The notes: a model not told the origin generated them from the sequence alone. DNA of 64,000 nt from CAVUBL01 sp963837945 (GCA_963837945.1 CAWIQD010000004.1:372001-436000), one strand, 5' to 3'; numbered from the stretch's first letter, positions 26,296 through 36,819 are shown. A program made the numbers and translations.

Positions 26296-27552
26296 ATGCT
26301 TTCAAGTCCCGCTCCCGCTCGTCGAGTGCGCACCGAGGACCCCGGCCGGCTCGCCGGCGTCCTCGAGCGTCCGATGTCCCTCGACGAGCACCTCCGCCCG
26401 GCGCCGGTCCTCGGCCCCCGCCTCCGGACCCGCGCGGTGCCGCGCAGGATCCTGATGACCACCAGCCGCGACGAGGCCTCGTGGGTCCACTGCCTCGAGC
26501 TCACCAGCGCCCTCGGACGGTGCGGCATCGAGGTCGCGCTCGCGACCCTGGGCGATCCCCCGGCGCCCGAGCAGCTCGAAGAGTCGCTGCGCCTGCCCAA
26601 CCTCCAGGTCTTCCCCAGCCGCTTCTCCGAGCAGTGGGAGACCTGCCCCTGGGACGAGGTCGAGCGGGCGAGCCAGTGGTTGCTCCAGCTCGAGCGGTTC
26701 GTCGAGCCCGACCTCGTCCACCTCCACCACCCGATCTACGGCGCGACCCTGTTCCGCGCCCCGAAGCTGGTCTCGGGCACCACCTGCCCTTTGTGCCTGT
26801 GGCGCGCGCTCCACGTCGAAGACGGGAGCGACCGCTGGCTCGAGTACCGCGCCGCCGTCGAGCGCGGCGTCTCCGGCGCCGACATGCTGGTGACCCCGAC
26901 GACCGCGACCCTCGTCGACCTCACCAGCCACCTCGGGCCGCCGCGCATGGCGCGCGTCATCCCGGACGGCCGCAGCCCGCGGCAAGTCGCGCCCGGCACC
27001 AAGGAGGAGATCGTGCTGTCGCGCGCCCGGCCCGGCGACCGGGTGGTCAACGTCGAGGCGCTCGATGACCTGGCCCGCGGCCTTCCCTGGCAGGTGGTGG
27101 TCGCCGGCGACGATGAGGCCGCCGAGAGCGGCGAGCCTCGCGCCGCAGCGCCCGCGAAGAGCGGCGCCCTGCGCTGGCTGCCCGGTCTCCGGCGCGAGCA
27201 ACGCCTGGGCTGGCTCGGCCGCGCCTCGGTCTTCGCCCTGCCGTCGCGCCACGCGCCGTCGGGCCTGCCGGTGCTCGAGGCCGCCCTGGCGGGCTGCGCC
27301 TTGGTCCTGGGCGACATCCCGTCGCTACGCGAGACCTGGGAGGGGGCGGCGCTCTTCGTCGATCCCGATTCGGCCAAGGACCTGCGCCGCGGGCTCGAGC
27401 TCTTGATCGGCGAGCCCAAGGGCCTCCACGGCCTCGCGCGGCGGGCGCGCAGCCGGGCGCTCGCCCTGTCGCCGGAGCGGCGCGCGGCGGCCTTTCTCGA
27501 GGCGTACTCCGACCTGCTGGCCGGCGCCGACACCGCTACCGAGATCTCCTGA
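26296..27552 (+). CDS. GT-B fold glycosyltransferase (group 1/GT4-like)
   Basis: The 418-residue protein has an N-terminal GT-B domain (RILMTTSRDEASWVHCLELT) and a C-terminal half with LGWLGRASVFALPSRHAPSG and GLPVLEAALAGCALVLGDIPSL, the donor-sugar site of GT4 enzymes. A non-conserved N-terminal stretch of about 50 residues precedes the fold. It probably builds a surface glycan. GGAGG lies before the ATG. The sigma-54 promoter upstream (26164) makes expression dependent on an enhancer-binding activator, which is unusual for an ordinary housekeeping transferase. Confidence 0.82.
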   Translation: MLSSPAPARRVRTEDPGRLAGVLERPMSLDEHLRPAPVLGPRLRTRAVPRRILMTTSRDEASWVHCLELTSALGRCGIEVALATLGDPPAPEQLEESLRLPNLQVFPSRFSEQWETCPWDEVERASQWLLQLERFVEPDLVHLHHPIYGATLFRAPKLVSGTTCPLCLWRALHVEDGSDRWLEYRAAVERGVSGADMLVTPTTATLVDLTSHLGPPRMARVIPDGRSPRQVAPGTKEEIVLSRARPGDRVVNVEALDDLARGLPWQVVVAGDDEAAESGEPRAAAPAKSGALRWLPGLRREQRLGWLGRASVFALPSRHAPSGLPVLEAALAGCALVLGDIPSLRETWEGAALFVDPDSAKDLRRGLELLIGEPKGLHGLARRARSRALALSPERRAAAFLEAYSDLLAGADTATEIS

Positions 27553-27563
27553 GGCAGCGCCCC

Positions 27564-27998
27564 GTGGCCGAGCCCGAGCGCGAGGAGGAGCGGGGCGCGG
27601 AGAGCGACGACCCGGGGCCGGCCGACCGCAAGTCGTACCAGCGGATCCTCGGCGGCGTCATCGCCCACCGGGTGACCGACCACCCGGCCTGGGTGATCGC
27701 GCTGTCCGCCGTCCTCGCCGGCTGGCTCATGGGGCTGCTCTCGTGGCTGGTGACCGCCGGGAAGGACACGACCAGCAAGATCTTCATCATCGTGATGGTG
27801 ACCGCCACCATCGGCCTCGCCGGGCTCCATCACTCGATCGTCGGCTCGGTCGAGGTCGCGGCCGGCCTGTTCGCCGGGCAGGGGATCTCGCCCGCGAGCG
27901 CCCTGCTCTTCCTGGCCGTAGCGATCGCCGGCAACGCCATCGGTGGGGTGGTGTTCGTCGCCGTCATCAAGTACGGTCACGCCAGCCAGGGGCGCTGA
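27564..27998 (+). CDS. Half-length formate/nitrite-transporter (FNT)-like membrane protein
   Basis: The 144-residue protein matches only the second half of FNT channels: GWLMGLLSWLV, then IGLAGLHHSIVGSVEV with the pore-type His, then GNAIGGVVFVAVIKYGHA. About three transmembrane helices are present where the family has six, plus an acidic N-terminal tail of 30 residues. No first half is encoded upstream, since the glycosyltransferase gene ends 11 bases earlier. The GTG start at 27564 has only a weak Shine-Dalgarno. The FNT fold is an inverted repeat, so a half-protein might assemble as a dimer, but it could also be a remnant. Confidence 0.65.
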   Translation: MAEPEREEERGAESDDPGPADRKSYQRILGGVIAHRVTDHPAWVIALSAVLAGWLMGLLSWLVTAGKDTTSKIFIIVMVTATIGLAGLHHSIVGSVEVAAGLFAGQGISPASALLFLAVAIAGNAIGGVVFVAVIKYGHASQGR

Positions 27999-28081
27999 GC
28001 CCGCACCGGGTGCCACCGGCAACCTATTTGCACTTCGCTCCGGGGGTTCCGGAGATTCCTGACCGACACGAGGAGGTGCCT

Positions 28082-29311
28082 GTGGACACGACGAAGTACG
28101 CGATTCTCGGAGGCGGCATGGTGGCCGGCTTCGCCGCCCGGGAGATGGTCGAGGCCGGCCTCCCCCGCGGCGAGCTGACCCTGGTCTCGGCCGACCAGGA
28201 TCCCCCGTACCACCGCCCGCCGCTCTCCAAGGGCTTCCTCGCCGGCAAGGAGGACACCGACGACATCCTGATCGACAAGGCCGGGTTCTACGACGAGCAC
28301 GGGATCGCCTTGCGCCTCGAGACCCGGGTCGAGGCGGTCGACCTCCGGCACCGCACGCTCGCCCTGGCGGGCGGCGGCGAGCTCGGCTTCGAGCGCCTGC
28401 TGCTCGCGACCGGCTGCGAGCCGCGCCGCCTGGGCGTTCCGGGAGAGGACCTCGCGGGCGTCCACACCCTGCGCTCGATGAGCGACTCTCGGCGCATCCG
28501 GGAGGCCGCCGCCGAGAGCTCGCGGGCGGTGGTCGTCGGCGGCGGGTTCATCGGAACCGAGGTCGCCTCGGTGCTCGCCGGCCAGGGGCTCGAGACCACG
28601 CTCGTCTACCACTCGGGCCGCCTGCTCGAGGGCCTCTTCACGCCCGACATGTCGCACCATCTCGAGAGCGTCTACCGGGAGCACGAGGTCGGGCTCCTGC
28701 CCGGCTCCGAGGTCGCCCGCTTCCGCGGCGACGGGACCGTCGCCGAGGTCGAGCTCGCCTCGGGAGACGTCCTCCCCGCCGACCTCGTCGTCGTCGGGAT
28801 CGGCGCCCGGCCGGTCACCGGCCTGCTCCGCGAGACCGGCCTCACGCTCGACGACGGCGTGGTGGTCGACGAGCGCTTGGCGACCTGCGTGCCCGGCGTC
28901 TGGGCCGCGGGCGACATCGCCCGCTACCGCGATCTCGTCTTCGGGGGGCGCCGCCGGGTCGAGCACTGGGACAACGCCGTCGAGCAGGGAAAGCTCGCCG
29001 GCCGGAACCTCCTCGGTGCCGAAGAGGCCTACGAGCGGGTGCCCTACTTCTTCTCCGACGTCTTCGACCTGTCCTGGGAGCTGTGGGGAGATCCCCGCGG
29101 GGCCGAGGAGGTCGCGGTCCGGGGAGCGCTCGAAGGCGGCAGCTTCAGCGTCTGGTGGCTGCGCGACTCGCGCGTCGCGGCGGCGTTCGTGATGGCTCGC
29201 CCGGACGACGAGCGCGCGGCGGCCGAGCCGCTCATCCACTCCCGGACCCCGGTCAAGGCGGAGGAGCTCGAGAACCTCGATCGGCCGCTCCAGCCGCCGG
29301 CCGGAAACTGA
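28082..29311 (+). CDS. FAD-dependent NAD(P)H oxidoreductase, ferredoxin/rubredoxin reductase type
   Basis: The 409-residue protein has an N-terminal FAD-binding Rossmann motif (AILGGGMVAGFAAREM), the PYHRPPLSKG block typical of ferredoxin reductases of oxygenase systems and AIF-like proteins, and an NAD-binding motif VVVGGGFIGTEVA. A late FAD motif GVWAAGDIARY and a reductase C-terminal domain follow. It transfers electrons from NAD(P)H to a small iron-sulfur carrier. The GTG at 28082 has a perfect AGGAGG 5 bases upstream; another in-frame GTG at 28076 lies too close to it. No ferredoxin gene is adjacent. Confidence 0.9.
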   Translation: MDTTKYAILGGGMVAGFAAREMVEAGLPRGELTLVSADQDPPYHRPPLSKGFLAGKEDTDDILIDKAGFYDEHGIALRLETRVEAVDLRHRTLALAGGGELGFERLLLATGCEPRRLGVPGEDLAGVHTLRSMSDSRRIREAAAESSRAVVVGGGFIGTEVASVLAGQGLETTLVYHSGRLLEGLFTPDMSHHLESVYREHEVGLLPGSEVARFRGDGTVAEVELASGDVLPADLVVVGIGARPVTGLLRETGLTLDDGVVVDERLATCVPGVWAAGDIARYRDLVFGGRRRVEHWDNAVEQGKLAGRNLLGAEEAYERVPYFFSDVFDLSWELWGDPRGAEEVAVRGALEGGSFSVWWLRDSRVAAAFVMARPDDERAAAEPLIHSRTPVKAEELENLDRPLQPPAGN

Positions 29312-29662
29312 GCCCCTGCGCTGGGCGAGCGCACCAACATGCCGATCGTTGTAAGATTTACTTCCGCGGCGCTCCGCTCGGCGGCTCCGATGCCGGCCTC
29401 CTGACTCCGGCGCCCGCTGGGCGGCGTTTTTGCGGGCATGGCACGTGCCTTGCTCTCAAGCCCGGCCGGAGGGAGCCGACGCGATACCGAAGGCGAGTGT
29501 ACGAGTCAGCTCCAAGTATCGGGACTTGAATTTGACCGGGCGGCCCATCGAGCCGCCCCACTTCTTTCTCTCCGCGGACCGGCGGCGCCCCGGCGCTCCG
29601 CTTCCGCGATTCCGGCCCACACCGACGGCCGGGGGCTCGACTCGACCGAGCGCAGGGGACTG
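29312..29662 (+). other. Intergenic region with the sigma-54 control region of the two-component operon
   Basis: This 351-base gap holds no convincing gene. It contains a short dyad GTAA-GAT-TTAC near 29350-29360, about 80 bases before the sigma-54 promoter at 29439, at a distance suited to an enhancer. The leader from the promoter to the kinase ATG at 29663 is about 200 bases. Confidence 0.5.
29439..29454 (+). promoter_or_regulatory. Sigma-54 (RpoN) promoter of the NtrB/NtrC-like operon
   Basis: The 16-base sequence TGGCACGTGCCTTGCT is a full match to the -24/-12 consensus TGGCACG-N4-TTGCW. Downstream genes encode a histidine kinase and a sigma-54 activator, so the operon probably activates itself. 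Confidence 0.8.
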
Positions 29663-30415
29663 ATGACCGACACGACATATGCAGAGGCTCAGCTGGACGA
29701 CCGCTTCGCCGCCTGTCTGCGGCTGGCGTCCCAGATGAGCTCGCTGGCGGGTCTGTACCCGGGCGTGGTCCACGACCTCAAGTCGCCCTTGAACGCCCTG
29801 GTCGTGAACCTCGAGCTGCTCAAGTCCTCGGTCTCCGAGAGCCCGGACGTCGAGCGGCAGAGGCGGTACGTCCGGATCCTCGACGAGGAGCTCATGCGGC
29901 TCAACGGCGCGATCGAGCGGCTGCTCCCGGCCGCCGCGCCGCCCAGCGAGGCGCGCGGGCGCTTCGACCTCGGCCAGGTGGTGCGCGAGGTCCAGGCGTT
30001 GCTCGCGCCGCGGGCGCGACAGCAGCGAGTGACTCTCGAGATCGCCCTGCAGGACGCCCCCTTGTGGCTCGAGGGCTGGCGCGACCGCGTCAAGCAGGCC
30101 CTGCTCTCGATCGCGGTCAACGGTCTCGAGGCGATGCCGGAGGGCGGCACCCTGGAGATCCGGGCGACCCCGACCGGCGAGGGAGCGACTCTCTCGATCT
30201 CCGACAGCGGCCCCGGAATGGCGGAGGGGCTCGACGACCGGGCGTTCGATCTCTACACCACGACCAAGGAGGGCCACCGGGGAGTCGGCCTGTTCGTCGC
30301 CCGCCAGGTGATAGAATCTTCCTCTGGAACCCTCACGCACTCCGCCGCCCAACCCCGCGGCTGCCGTTTCGACCTCGCCCTACCCTTCGCCGCGGCGACG
30401 ATCCAGGAGCGCTGA
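29663..30415 (+). CDS. NtrB-like sensor histidine kinase without transmembrane segments
   Basis: The 250-residue protein has a short N-terminal helix region and the H-box VVHDLKSPLNALVVNLELL with His37. The ATPase boxes follow: N-box SIAVNGLEAMPEGG, G1 ISDSGPGMAEG and G2 GHRGVGLFVARQVI. No membrane segment or PAS domain is present, so the signal must arrive through protein contact. The ATG at 29663 has AGGGG upstream. It ends one base before the TTG start proposed for the response regulator, so the pair is translationally coupled. Confidence 0.92.
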   Translation: MTDTTYAEAQLDDRFAACLRLASQMSSLAGLYPGVVHDLKSPLNALVVNLELLKSSVSESPDVERQRRYVRILDEELMRLNGAIERLLPAAAPPSEARGRFDLGQVVREVQALLAPRARQQRVTLEIALQDAPLWLEGWRDRVKQALLSIAVNGLEAMPEGGTLEIRATPTGEGATLSISDSGPGMAEGLDDRAFDLYTTTKEGHRGVGLFVARQVIESSSGTLTHSAAQPRGCRFDLALPFAAATIQER

Positions 30416-30416
30416 A

Positions 30417-31799
30417 TTGCCCATGCCCCACGCACTCGCAGTCGACGACGACAAGAACTTCCTCTCGGCCCTCGAGGAGCTCGCCGCCCAGGTCGGATTC
30501 GAGACGACCACGGTGACCAGCCTCGAGGAAGCCAAGAAGGAGCTCTCCAGGAGCATCCCGGACGTCGTCCTGATGGACCTGGTGCTGCCCGACGGCAGCG
30601 GCTTCGAGCTGCTCAGGGACCTCGACAGCGCGGCCGCCTCGACCGAGGTGATCCTGATCACCGGCCACGCCAGCGTCGACAGCGCCGTCGAGGCCCTGCG
30701 CCTCGGGGTCACCGACTTCCTGCCCAAGCCGATCGACGTCGACCGGTTGCGCGGCATCCTGATCGAGATCGCCCGCTCCCGCGAGTCGCGCCAGCAGATC
30801 TACGAGATCGAAGAGGAGGTCAAGCGCCTGGGCCGTTTCGGACCGCTCCTCGGGTCCTCGCCCGCCATGCAGCGGGTCTACCGCCTGGTCTCCCGCGTCG
30901 CGCCGACCGACGCCACCGTCCTGATCACCGGCGAGAGCGGCACCGGCAAGGATCTGGTGGCCCAGACGATCCACCAGCTCAGCCGCCGCAGCAAGAACGA
31001 GTTCTTGCCGCTCAACTGCGGCGCCATCTCGCCGACGCTCATCGAGAGCGAGCTCTTCGGCCACGAGCGGGGCAGCTTCACGGGCGCCCAGAAGCGCCAT
31101 CGCGGCTTCTTCGAGCGGGCGAGCGGCGGCACCCTCTTCCTCGACGAGATCAGCGAGATGCCGCTCGAGCTCCAGGTCAAGCTCCTGCGGGTGCTCGAGA
31201 CCGGCGAGATCATGCGCATCGGTGGCGACAAGCCGGTCGCGACCGACGTCCGGGTGCTGACCGCCACCAACCGCAGCCCGGAAGAGGCGGTGCGCGACGG
31301 CCGCCTGCGCGAGGACCTGCTCTACCGGCTGGAGGTCTTCCCCATCCACCTGCCGCCGCTGCGCCTGCGCGGCCGCGACCTCGAGAACCTGGCCGAGCAC
31401 TTCCTCCAGGTCCTCAACAAGAGCCAGGCCACCGACAAGGCCTTCAGCGCCGAGGCCCTCGAGCGCCTGCGCAACCACAACTGGCCGGGCAACGTGCGCG
31501 AGCTCAAGAACGTCGTCCACCGGGCCTTCATCATGGCCGACGACGCGATCGGCCCCGAGGAGATCCCGCTGGGCGCCATGACCAACGAGCCGACGCCCTC
31601 GGGGCCGGTGATCCACGTCGCCGTGGGCTCATCGATCGCCGACGCCGAGAAGGCGCTGATCATGGCGACGCTGGAGCAGTACGAAGGCAACAAGAAAGAG
31701 ACCGCCGACGTCTTGGGGATCAGCCTCAAGACCCTGTACAACCGCCTCAACGCCTACAAAGAGGAGGAGGACGAGCAGAAGCTCGAAGCCGCCAGCTGA
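30417..31799 (+). CDS. NtrC-family sigma-54-dependent response regulator
   Basis: The 460-residue protein has three domains. The receiver has phospho-acceptor Asp54 in VLMDLVLPDG and Lys104. The AAA+ domain has Walker A GESGTGKD (172-179), the sigma-54 contact loop GSFTGA (219-224, canonical GAFTGA) and TLFLDEISEMP. The C-terminal Fis-type helix-turn-helix is KKETADVLGISLKTLYNRL. It activates sigma-54 RNA polymerase from enhancer sites. The TTG at 30417 has AGGAG 7 bases upstream; an ATG at 30423 is possible. The operon promoter itself is sigma-54 type, and a second such promoter lies at 26164. Confidence 0.95.
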   Translation: MPMPHALAVDDDKNFLSALEELAAQVGFETTTVTSLEEAKKELSRSIPDVVLMDLVLPDGSGFELLRDLDSAAASTEVILITGHASVDSAVEALRLGVTDFLPKPIDVDRLRGILIEIARSRESRQQIYEIEEEVKRLGRFGPLLGSSPAMQRVYRLVSRVAPTDATVLITGESGTGKDLVAQTIHQLSRRSKNEFLPLNCGAISPTLIESELFGHERGSFTGAQKRHRGFFERASGGTLFLDEISEMPLELQVKLLRVLETGEIMRIGGDKPVATDVRVLTATNRSPEEAVRDGRLREDLLYRLEVFPIHLPPLRLRGRDLENLAEHFLQVLNKSQATDKAFSAEALERLRNHNWPGNVRELKNVVHRAFIMADDAIGPEEIPLGAMTNEPTPSGPVIHVAVGSSIADAEKALIMATLEQYEGNKKETADVLGISLKTLYNRLNAYKEEEDEQKLEAAS

Positions 31800-31818
31800 G
31801 GCTTCGGACGAGGCCCTC

Positions 31819-31848
31819 TTGAGGAGGTCTGAGAACCGAGGGTATACT
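31819..31848 (+). promoter_or_regulatory. Sigma-70 promoter of the small lipoprotein
   Basis: TTGAGG (31819-31824), an 18-base spacer and TATACT (31843-31848) form a good housekeeping promoter. The start near 31855 would give a leader of about 240 bases before the lipoprotein ATG, long enough to hold RNA structure. Confidence 0.6.
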
Positions 31849-32093
31849 GGCGCGGCGAACGATCCCTGACGAGCCCATCGCCCGGTCGCCGGACGGCTTC
31901 GCCAACGCGTGTCGGCACTCCGACCCCGGGCCCCCAACCGCGCTCCCGAATCCCTCGCGGCGGGAGTCCCTGGGTTTCTGGCGCCGGGCCGTCGAGGAGG
32001 GGAGGACGAGGAGTCACGATGGATTGGAGTGGTTGATCGCTGAGCTGACGCCAGGCGGTCGAACGTTTAACCTCACAAGGGGGAACAACGACA

Positions 32094-32360
32094 ATGAAGA
32101 AAACAATGATTTATCTGTCGCTTCTGTGCATGCTTGCCGCGGTGGCCCTGCCGATGGTGGCCTGCGCTCCGAAGTCCAACGACACCGGCATGGAAGAAGC
32201 CCAGCAGGGCGAGATGATGCAGGAAGGCGCCCAGGAAGAGATGGGCGAGGGGATGCAGGAGGGCATGGAAGACATGCAGCAGGGCATGGACGAGGGCATG
32301 GAAGACATGCAGCAGGGCATGGAGGAGGCTCAGCAGCCTCCGCCGCCGTCCCAGATGTAG
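32094..32360 (+). CDS. Small lipoprotein with Met/Gln/Glu repeats
   Basis: The 88-residue protein has a lipoprotein signal (KKTMIYLSLLCML, lipobox-like PMVAC with the lipid-modified Cys at 24). A low-complexity tail follows, built from repeats like EGMEDMQQGM and ending in PPPPSQM. Met, Glu and Gln make up most of the mature part. Strings of Met next to acidic residues recall copper-binding periplasmic proteins, but the spacing is not a known motif. AAGGGGG precedes the ATG; a strong promoter and terminator frame the gene, so high expression is likely. Confidence 0.8.
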   Translation: MKKTMIYLSLLCMLAAVALPMVACAPKSNDTGMEEAQQGEMMQEGAQEEMGEGMQEGMEDMQQGMDEGMEDMQQGMEEAQQPPPPSQM

Positions 32361-32397
32361 GGCGGGCCTGCCTCGTAGCCCGAACCGCACCCCGAAC

Positions 32398-32433
32398 CCG
32401 CCGCTGCCTCCCTGGTGGCGGCGGTTTCGCTTT
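32398..32433 (+). terminator. Rho-independent terminator after the lipoprotein gene
   Basis: An 11-bp stem with two G-T wobbles (CCGCCGCTGCC at 32398-32408 with GGTGGCGGCGG at 32414-32424) and the loop TCCCT is followed by TTTCGCTTT. Confidence 0.7.
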
Positions 32434-32456
32434 GTAGGGCGGGCCCGGCGGCTACC

Positions 32457-33143
32457 CTACGGGCCGGCGAGACCCTCGAGGAAGTCGCCGGCCGCGCGGT
32501 AGAAGCGGTCGGTCCACTCGTGGCCGCCGTCGAAGACGCAGGTCTCGACCGGCGTCCCGGCGCCTTCCAGGCGGTCGAGGTCGGCCGCCATCTTCGCCTG
32601 GTCGTACCAGGCGTCCTCCCGGCCGCGGCCGATGAGAACCGGCGGCAGGCGCTCGGCGTCGATCTCCGGCGGCACGTCGCCGGCGAGCGCCAGCAGCCCG
32701 CGGCAGGGCATCGCCGCCGCCGCCCGGTAGGCCATCGCCACCCCCTGGGAAAAGCCGGCGAAGACCGGCTCCCCGGCGACCGGGATCTCGCTCCGCAGCG
32801 CCTCGACCGCCGCCGCCGCGTAGGCGGTGTTGTCGGCGATCGCGTGCTCGCGGTCGAAGCGGGTCATCCAGCCCGCGACCACCTCTCCCCGCCGCGTGTA
32901 GAAGGGATGGAGGGCCTGGACCGAGGCCAGGTGCCACGCTGCCGTGCCCGGGATGCTCTCCATCGCCTCGAGCAGGCGCTCGGCGTTCTCCCCGTACCCG
33001 TGGAAGCCGACGAGCCAGGGTGCCGCGCCGGAGCCGGCCGCCCGGCGGGCCCAGTAGTGGCCGTGAACCGTGGCCGGGAGCGCGCGGTCGAAGCGGGACT
33101 GGACCTTGCTCGGGACCCCACCCGGATTCGTGGCCGGCGTCAC
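32457..33143 (-). CDS. Carboxylesterase/phospholipase-like alpha/beta hydrolase
   Basis: The 228-residue protein shows the oxyanion loop FHGYGENAERL, the nucleophile elbow GFSQGVAM, Asp in GREDAWYD and His in DGGHEWTD. That is the catalytic triad of the small carboxylesterase/lysophospholipase group. No signal peptide is visible. The GTG at 33143 overlaps the trpA stop (GTGA), so it is the last cistron of the trp operon. No role in tryptophan synthesis is known for this family; operon membership may be only for expression. Confidence 0.88.
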   Translation of the reverse strand: MTPATNPGGVPSKVQSRFDRALPATVHGHYWARRAAGSGAAPWLVGFHGYGENAERLLEAMESIPGTAAWHLASVQALHPFYTRRGEVVAGWMTRFDREHAIADNTAYAAAAVEALRSEIPVAGEPVFAGFSQGVAMAYRAAAAMPCRGLLALAGDVPPEIDAERLPPVLIGRGREDAWYDQAKMAADLDRLEGAGTPVETCVFDGGHEWTDRFYRAAGDFLEGLAGP

Positions 33144-33954
33144 GCCCGGCGCCTCGAGCGCCGGTCGCCGCCGAGCGGAGCCGAGAGCTCGCGCACCCGC
33201 GCCTCGAGACGCGCCGCGAGGTCGCCGCCCCCCTCCTCCACCATCCGCACCAGGGCGCTGCCCACCACCACGCCTTCGGCCAGCGCGCCCACCGTCTCGA
33301 CCTGCTCCGGGCTCGAGATGCCGAAGCCCACCGCCACCGGCAGGTCGAGACGCTTGCGCACGCGCTTGACCTCCTTGGCCAGGCTCTTGGTCAGGAGCTC
33401 CCGCTCGCCCGTCACCCCGGTGCGCGAGACGTAGTAGACGAAGCCGCTCGAGGCCTCGCCCACCCTCCGGATCCGCTCGCTGGTGCTGGTCGGAGCGAGC
33501 AGGAAGATCGTGTCGAGGCCCCGCTTGCGCAGCGCCGGCAGGTAGCTCTCCTCGGCCTCCTCGGGCGGCAGGTCGACGCACAGCACGCCGTCCACGCCGG
33601 AGGCCGCGGCCTGCTCGGCGAAGAGCTCGATGCCGCGTGCGCGGATCGGGTTGAAGTAGCTGAACAGGACGATCGGCACCGCGATCCGGTCGCGGCGGGT
33701 CGCCACCATCTCGAGGATCCCCTCGAGGGTCGTGCCGCCGGCGAGGGCGCGCACCGCCGCCCGCTGGTTGACCGGGCCGTCGGCGATCGGGTCGGAGAAC
33801 GGCACGCCGACCTCGACCAGGTCGGCTCCGCCCGCGACCAGCGCCTCGAGCAGGCGGCCGGAGGTCGCGAGGTCGGGGTCGCCGGCCATCAGGAAGGGGA
33901 TGAAGGCGGCGCGGCGCTCCTCGGCGCAGCGCTCGAAGACCTCGGCGATGGCGC

Positions 33955-33958
<4 letters not shown>
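33140..33958 (-). CDS. trpA: Tryptophan synthase alpha subunit
   Basis: The 272-residue protein has the catalytic Glu in LVEVGVPFSDPIADGP and the nearby Asp in the same motif, plus the phosphate-binding glycine loops (GFGISSPEQV and GVVVGSALV). It splits indole-3-glycerol phosphate into indole and glyceraldehyde 3-phosphate in complex with TrpB. The TTG at 33958 is chosen because AGGAG lies 7 bases upstream and the length then fits the family. The start overlaps the restored trpB stop (TTGA), and the stop overlaps the esterase GTG. Confidence 0.96.
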
Positions 33959-35343
<1,385 letters not shown>

Positions 35344-35369
<26 letters not shown>

Positions 35370-36819
35370 GGCGTATCTCCTCGAACAGCTTTCTCATCAG
35401 GTCCGGGTCCTTGACCCCGGGAGCCGACTCGATCCCGGAGCAGACGTCGACCCCGCGGGCGCCGGAGAGCTCGAGCGCGCGCCGGGCGTTGCCCGGGCGG
35501 ATCCCGCCCGCGACCAGCACCGGCCGCGTGGTGGCGACCCCGCGGAGGACCCCATGATCCCACGTCCGGCCGGTGCCGCCATAGGCTTCCGCCCGGGCGG
35601 GCTCCGCTGACCGGTCGCGGCCGGCGGCCGGCGGCGCCGGAGCGTCGAACAGGAAGCCCCAGACCGCGCCGTAGCGGGCGAGCTCGGCGGCGGCCGGCGG
35701 CGTCGCCCGGCGGAAGACCTGGATCGCGCGGGCGCCGAAGTGGCGGGCGACCTCCGGGGCCTCCGGGCCGTGGAGCTGGACCAGGTCGAGGCCGACGGCG
35801 GCCGCCACCTCCTCGATCTCGTCGGCCGCGAGGGCGACGAACACGCCGACCCGGAGCGCCCCGGAGCCGGCGACGGCGGCGGCGATCTCCCGGGCCCGCT
35901 CGATGCCGAGGCAGCGGGGGCTCGCCGGGTGGAAGTTGAGGCCCACCAGGTCGGCGCCGAGCTCGACCGCCAGGCGCGCGTCCTCGGCGCGGGTGACGCC
36001 GCAGACCTTGACCAGCGGCCGGCTCACCGGTGCGCCTCCCCGGCCGTGGAGCTCCGCGAGCTTCGCCGCCGGCTCCGCGGAGAGCAGGAGCGCCTCGCCG
36101 ACGAGAAAGGCGTCGAACCCGGCGGCGCGCAGGCTGGCGATGTCGGCGGCCCCCCCGATGCCGCTCTCGGCCACCCGCAGGGCGCCGGAGGGGAGCTCGC
36201 CCACCAGCGCCTTCGAGCGCTCGAGGTCCACCTCGAAGCTCCGCAGGTCCCGGTTGTTGATCCCCACGAGCTCCCAGCCGGCGTCCGCGAGCTTCGCCAG
36301 GTCGGCGGCGTCGTGGGTCTCGACGAGCGGCGCGAGGCCGAGGCCGCGCGCGAGGCCCGCCAGGCGCCGGAGCTCGTCCGCCGACTGGAGGGCGGCGATC
36401 AGGAGCACCGCCTCGGCCCCCGCTTCGCGCGCCCGGACGAGCTGCACCGGGTCGACGACGAAGTCCTTGGCGAGCGCCGGCAGCCCCGAGGCTTCCCGGC
36501 ACCGCGAGAGCAGATCGTAGGAGCCGCCGAAGAAGTCCGGCTCGACGACCACCGAGAGCGCCGCCGCCCCCCCCGCCGCGTACACCCGAGCCTGCGCCAC
36601 CGGATCGACCCGCCCCGCGAGCGACCCGATCCGCGGCGACCCCATCTTCACCTCCGCGATCACCGCCCGCCCGCGCTTCGCCGCGAGCGCCGCGAGAAAG
36701 CGGTTCTCCTCGGGCCGCACCACATCCAGGCGCGAAGCCAGCCCCACGGCCGTCTCCCCGCTCAGCCGTGCCCGCCGCCCCTCGACGATCCGAGCCAAGA
36801 CATCCGGAATCCCGCTCAT
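35344..36819 (-). CDS. trpCF: Fused indole-3-glycerol-phosphate synthase / phosphoribosylanthranilate isomerase
   Basis: The 491-residue protein is two TIM barrels in one chain. The TrpC part (about 1-265) has AEVKMGSPRIGSL, LAKDFVVDP, VGINNRDL and VAESGI. The TrpF part (from about 270) has VKVCGVTRAEDA with the catalytic Cys, GLNFHPASPRC, LVQLHG and VCSGIESAPGVKD. Together they catalyse the third and fourth steps after anthranilate. Fusion is known from enterobacteria but is not universal. The ATG at 36819 follows GGGAGG. The 3' end overlaps trpB by 26 bases. Confidence 0.95.

Noticed and set aside
32073..32390. Antisense frames opposite the Met/Gln-repeat lipoprotein (His/Leu- or Met/Ser/Cys-rich)
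   Set aside because: They are mirror images of the repeat codons and lack a Shine-Dalgarno and signal; the plus-strand gene has promoter, lipobox and terminator.
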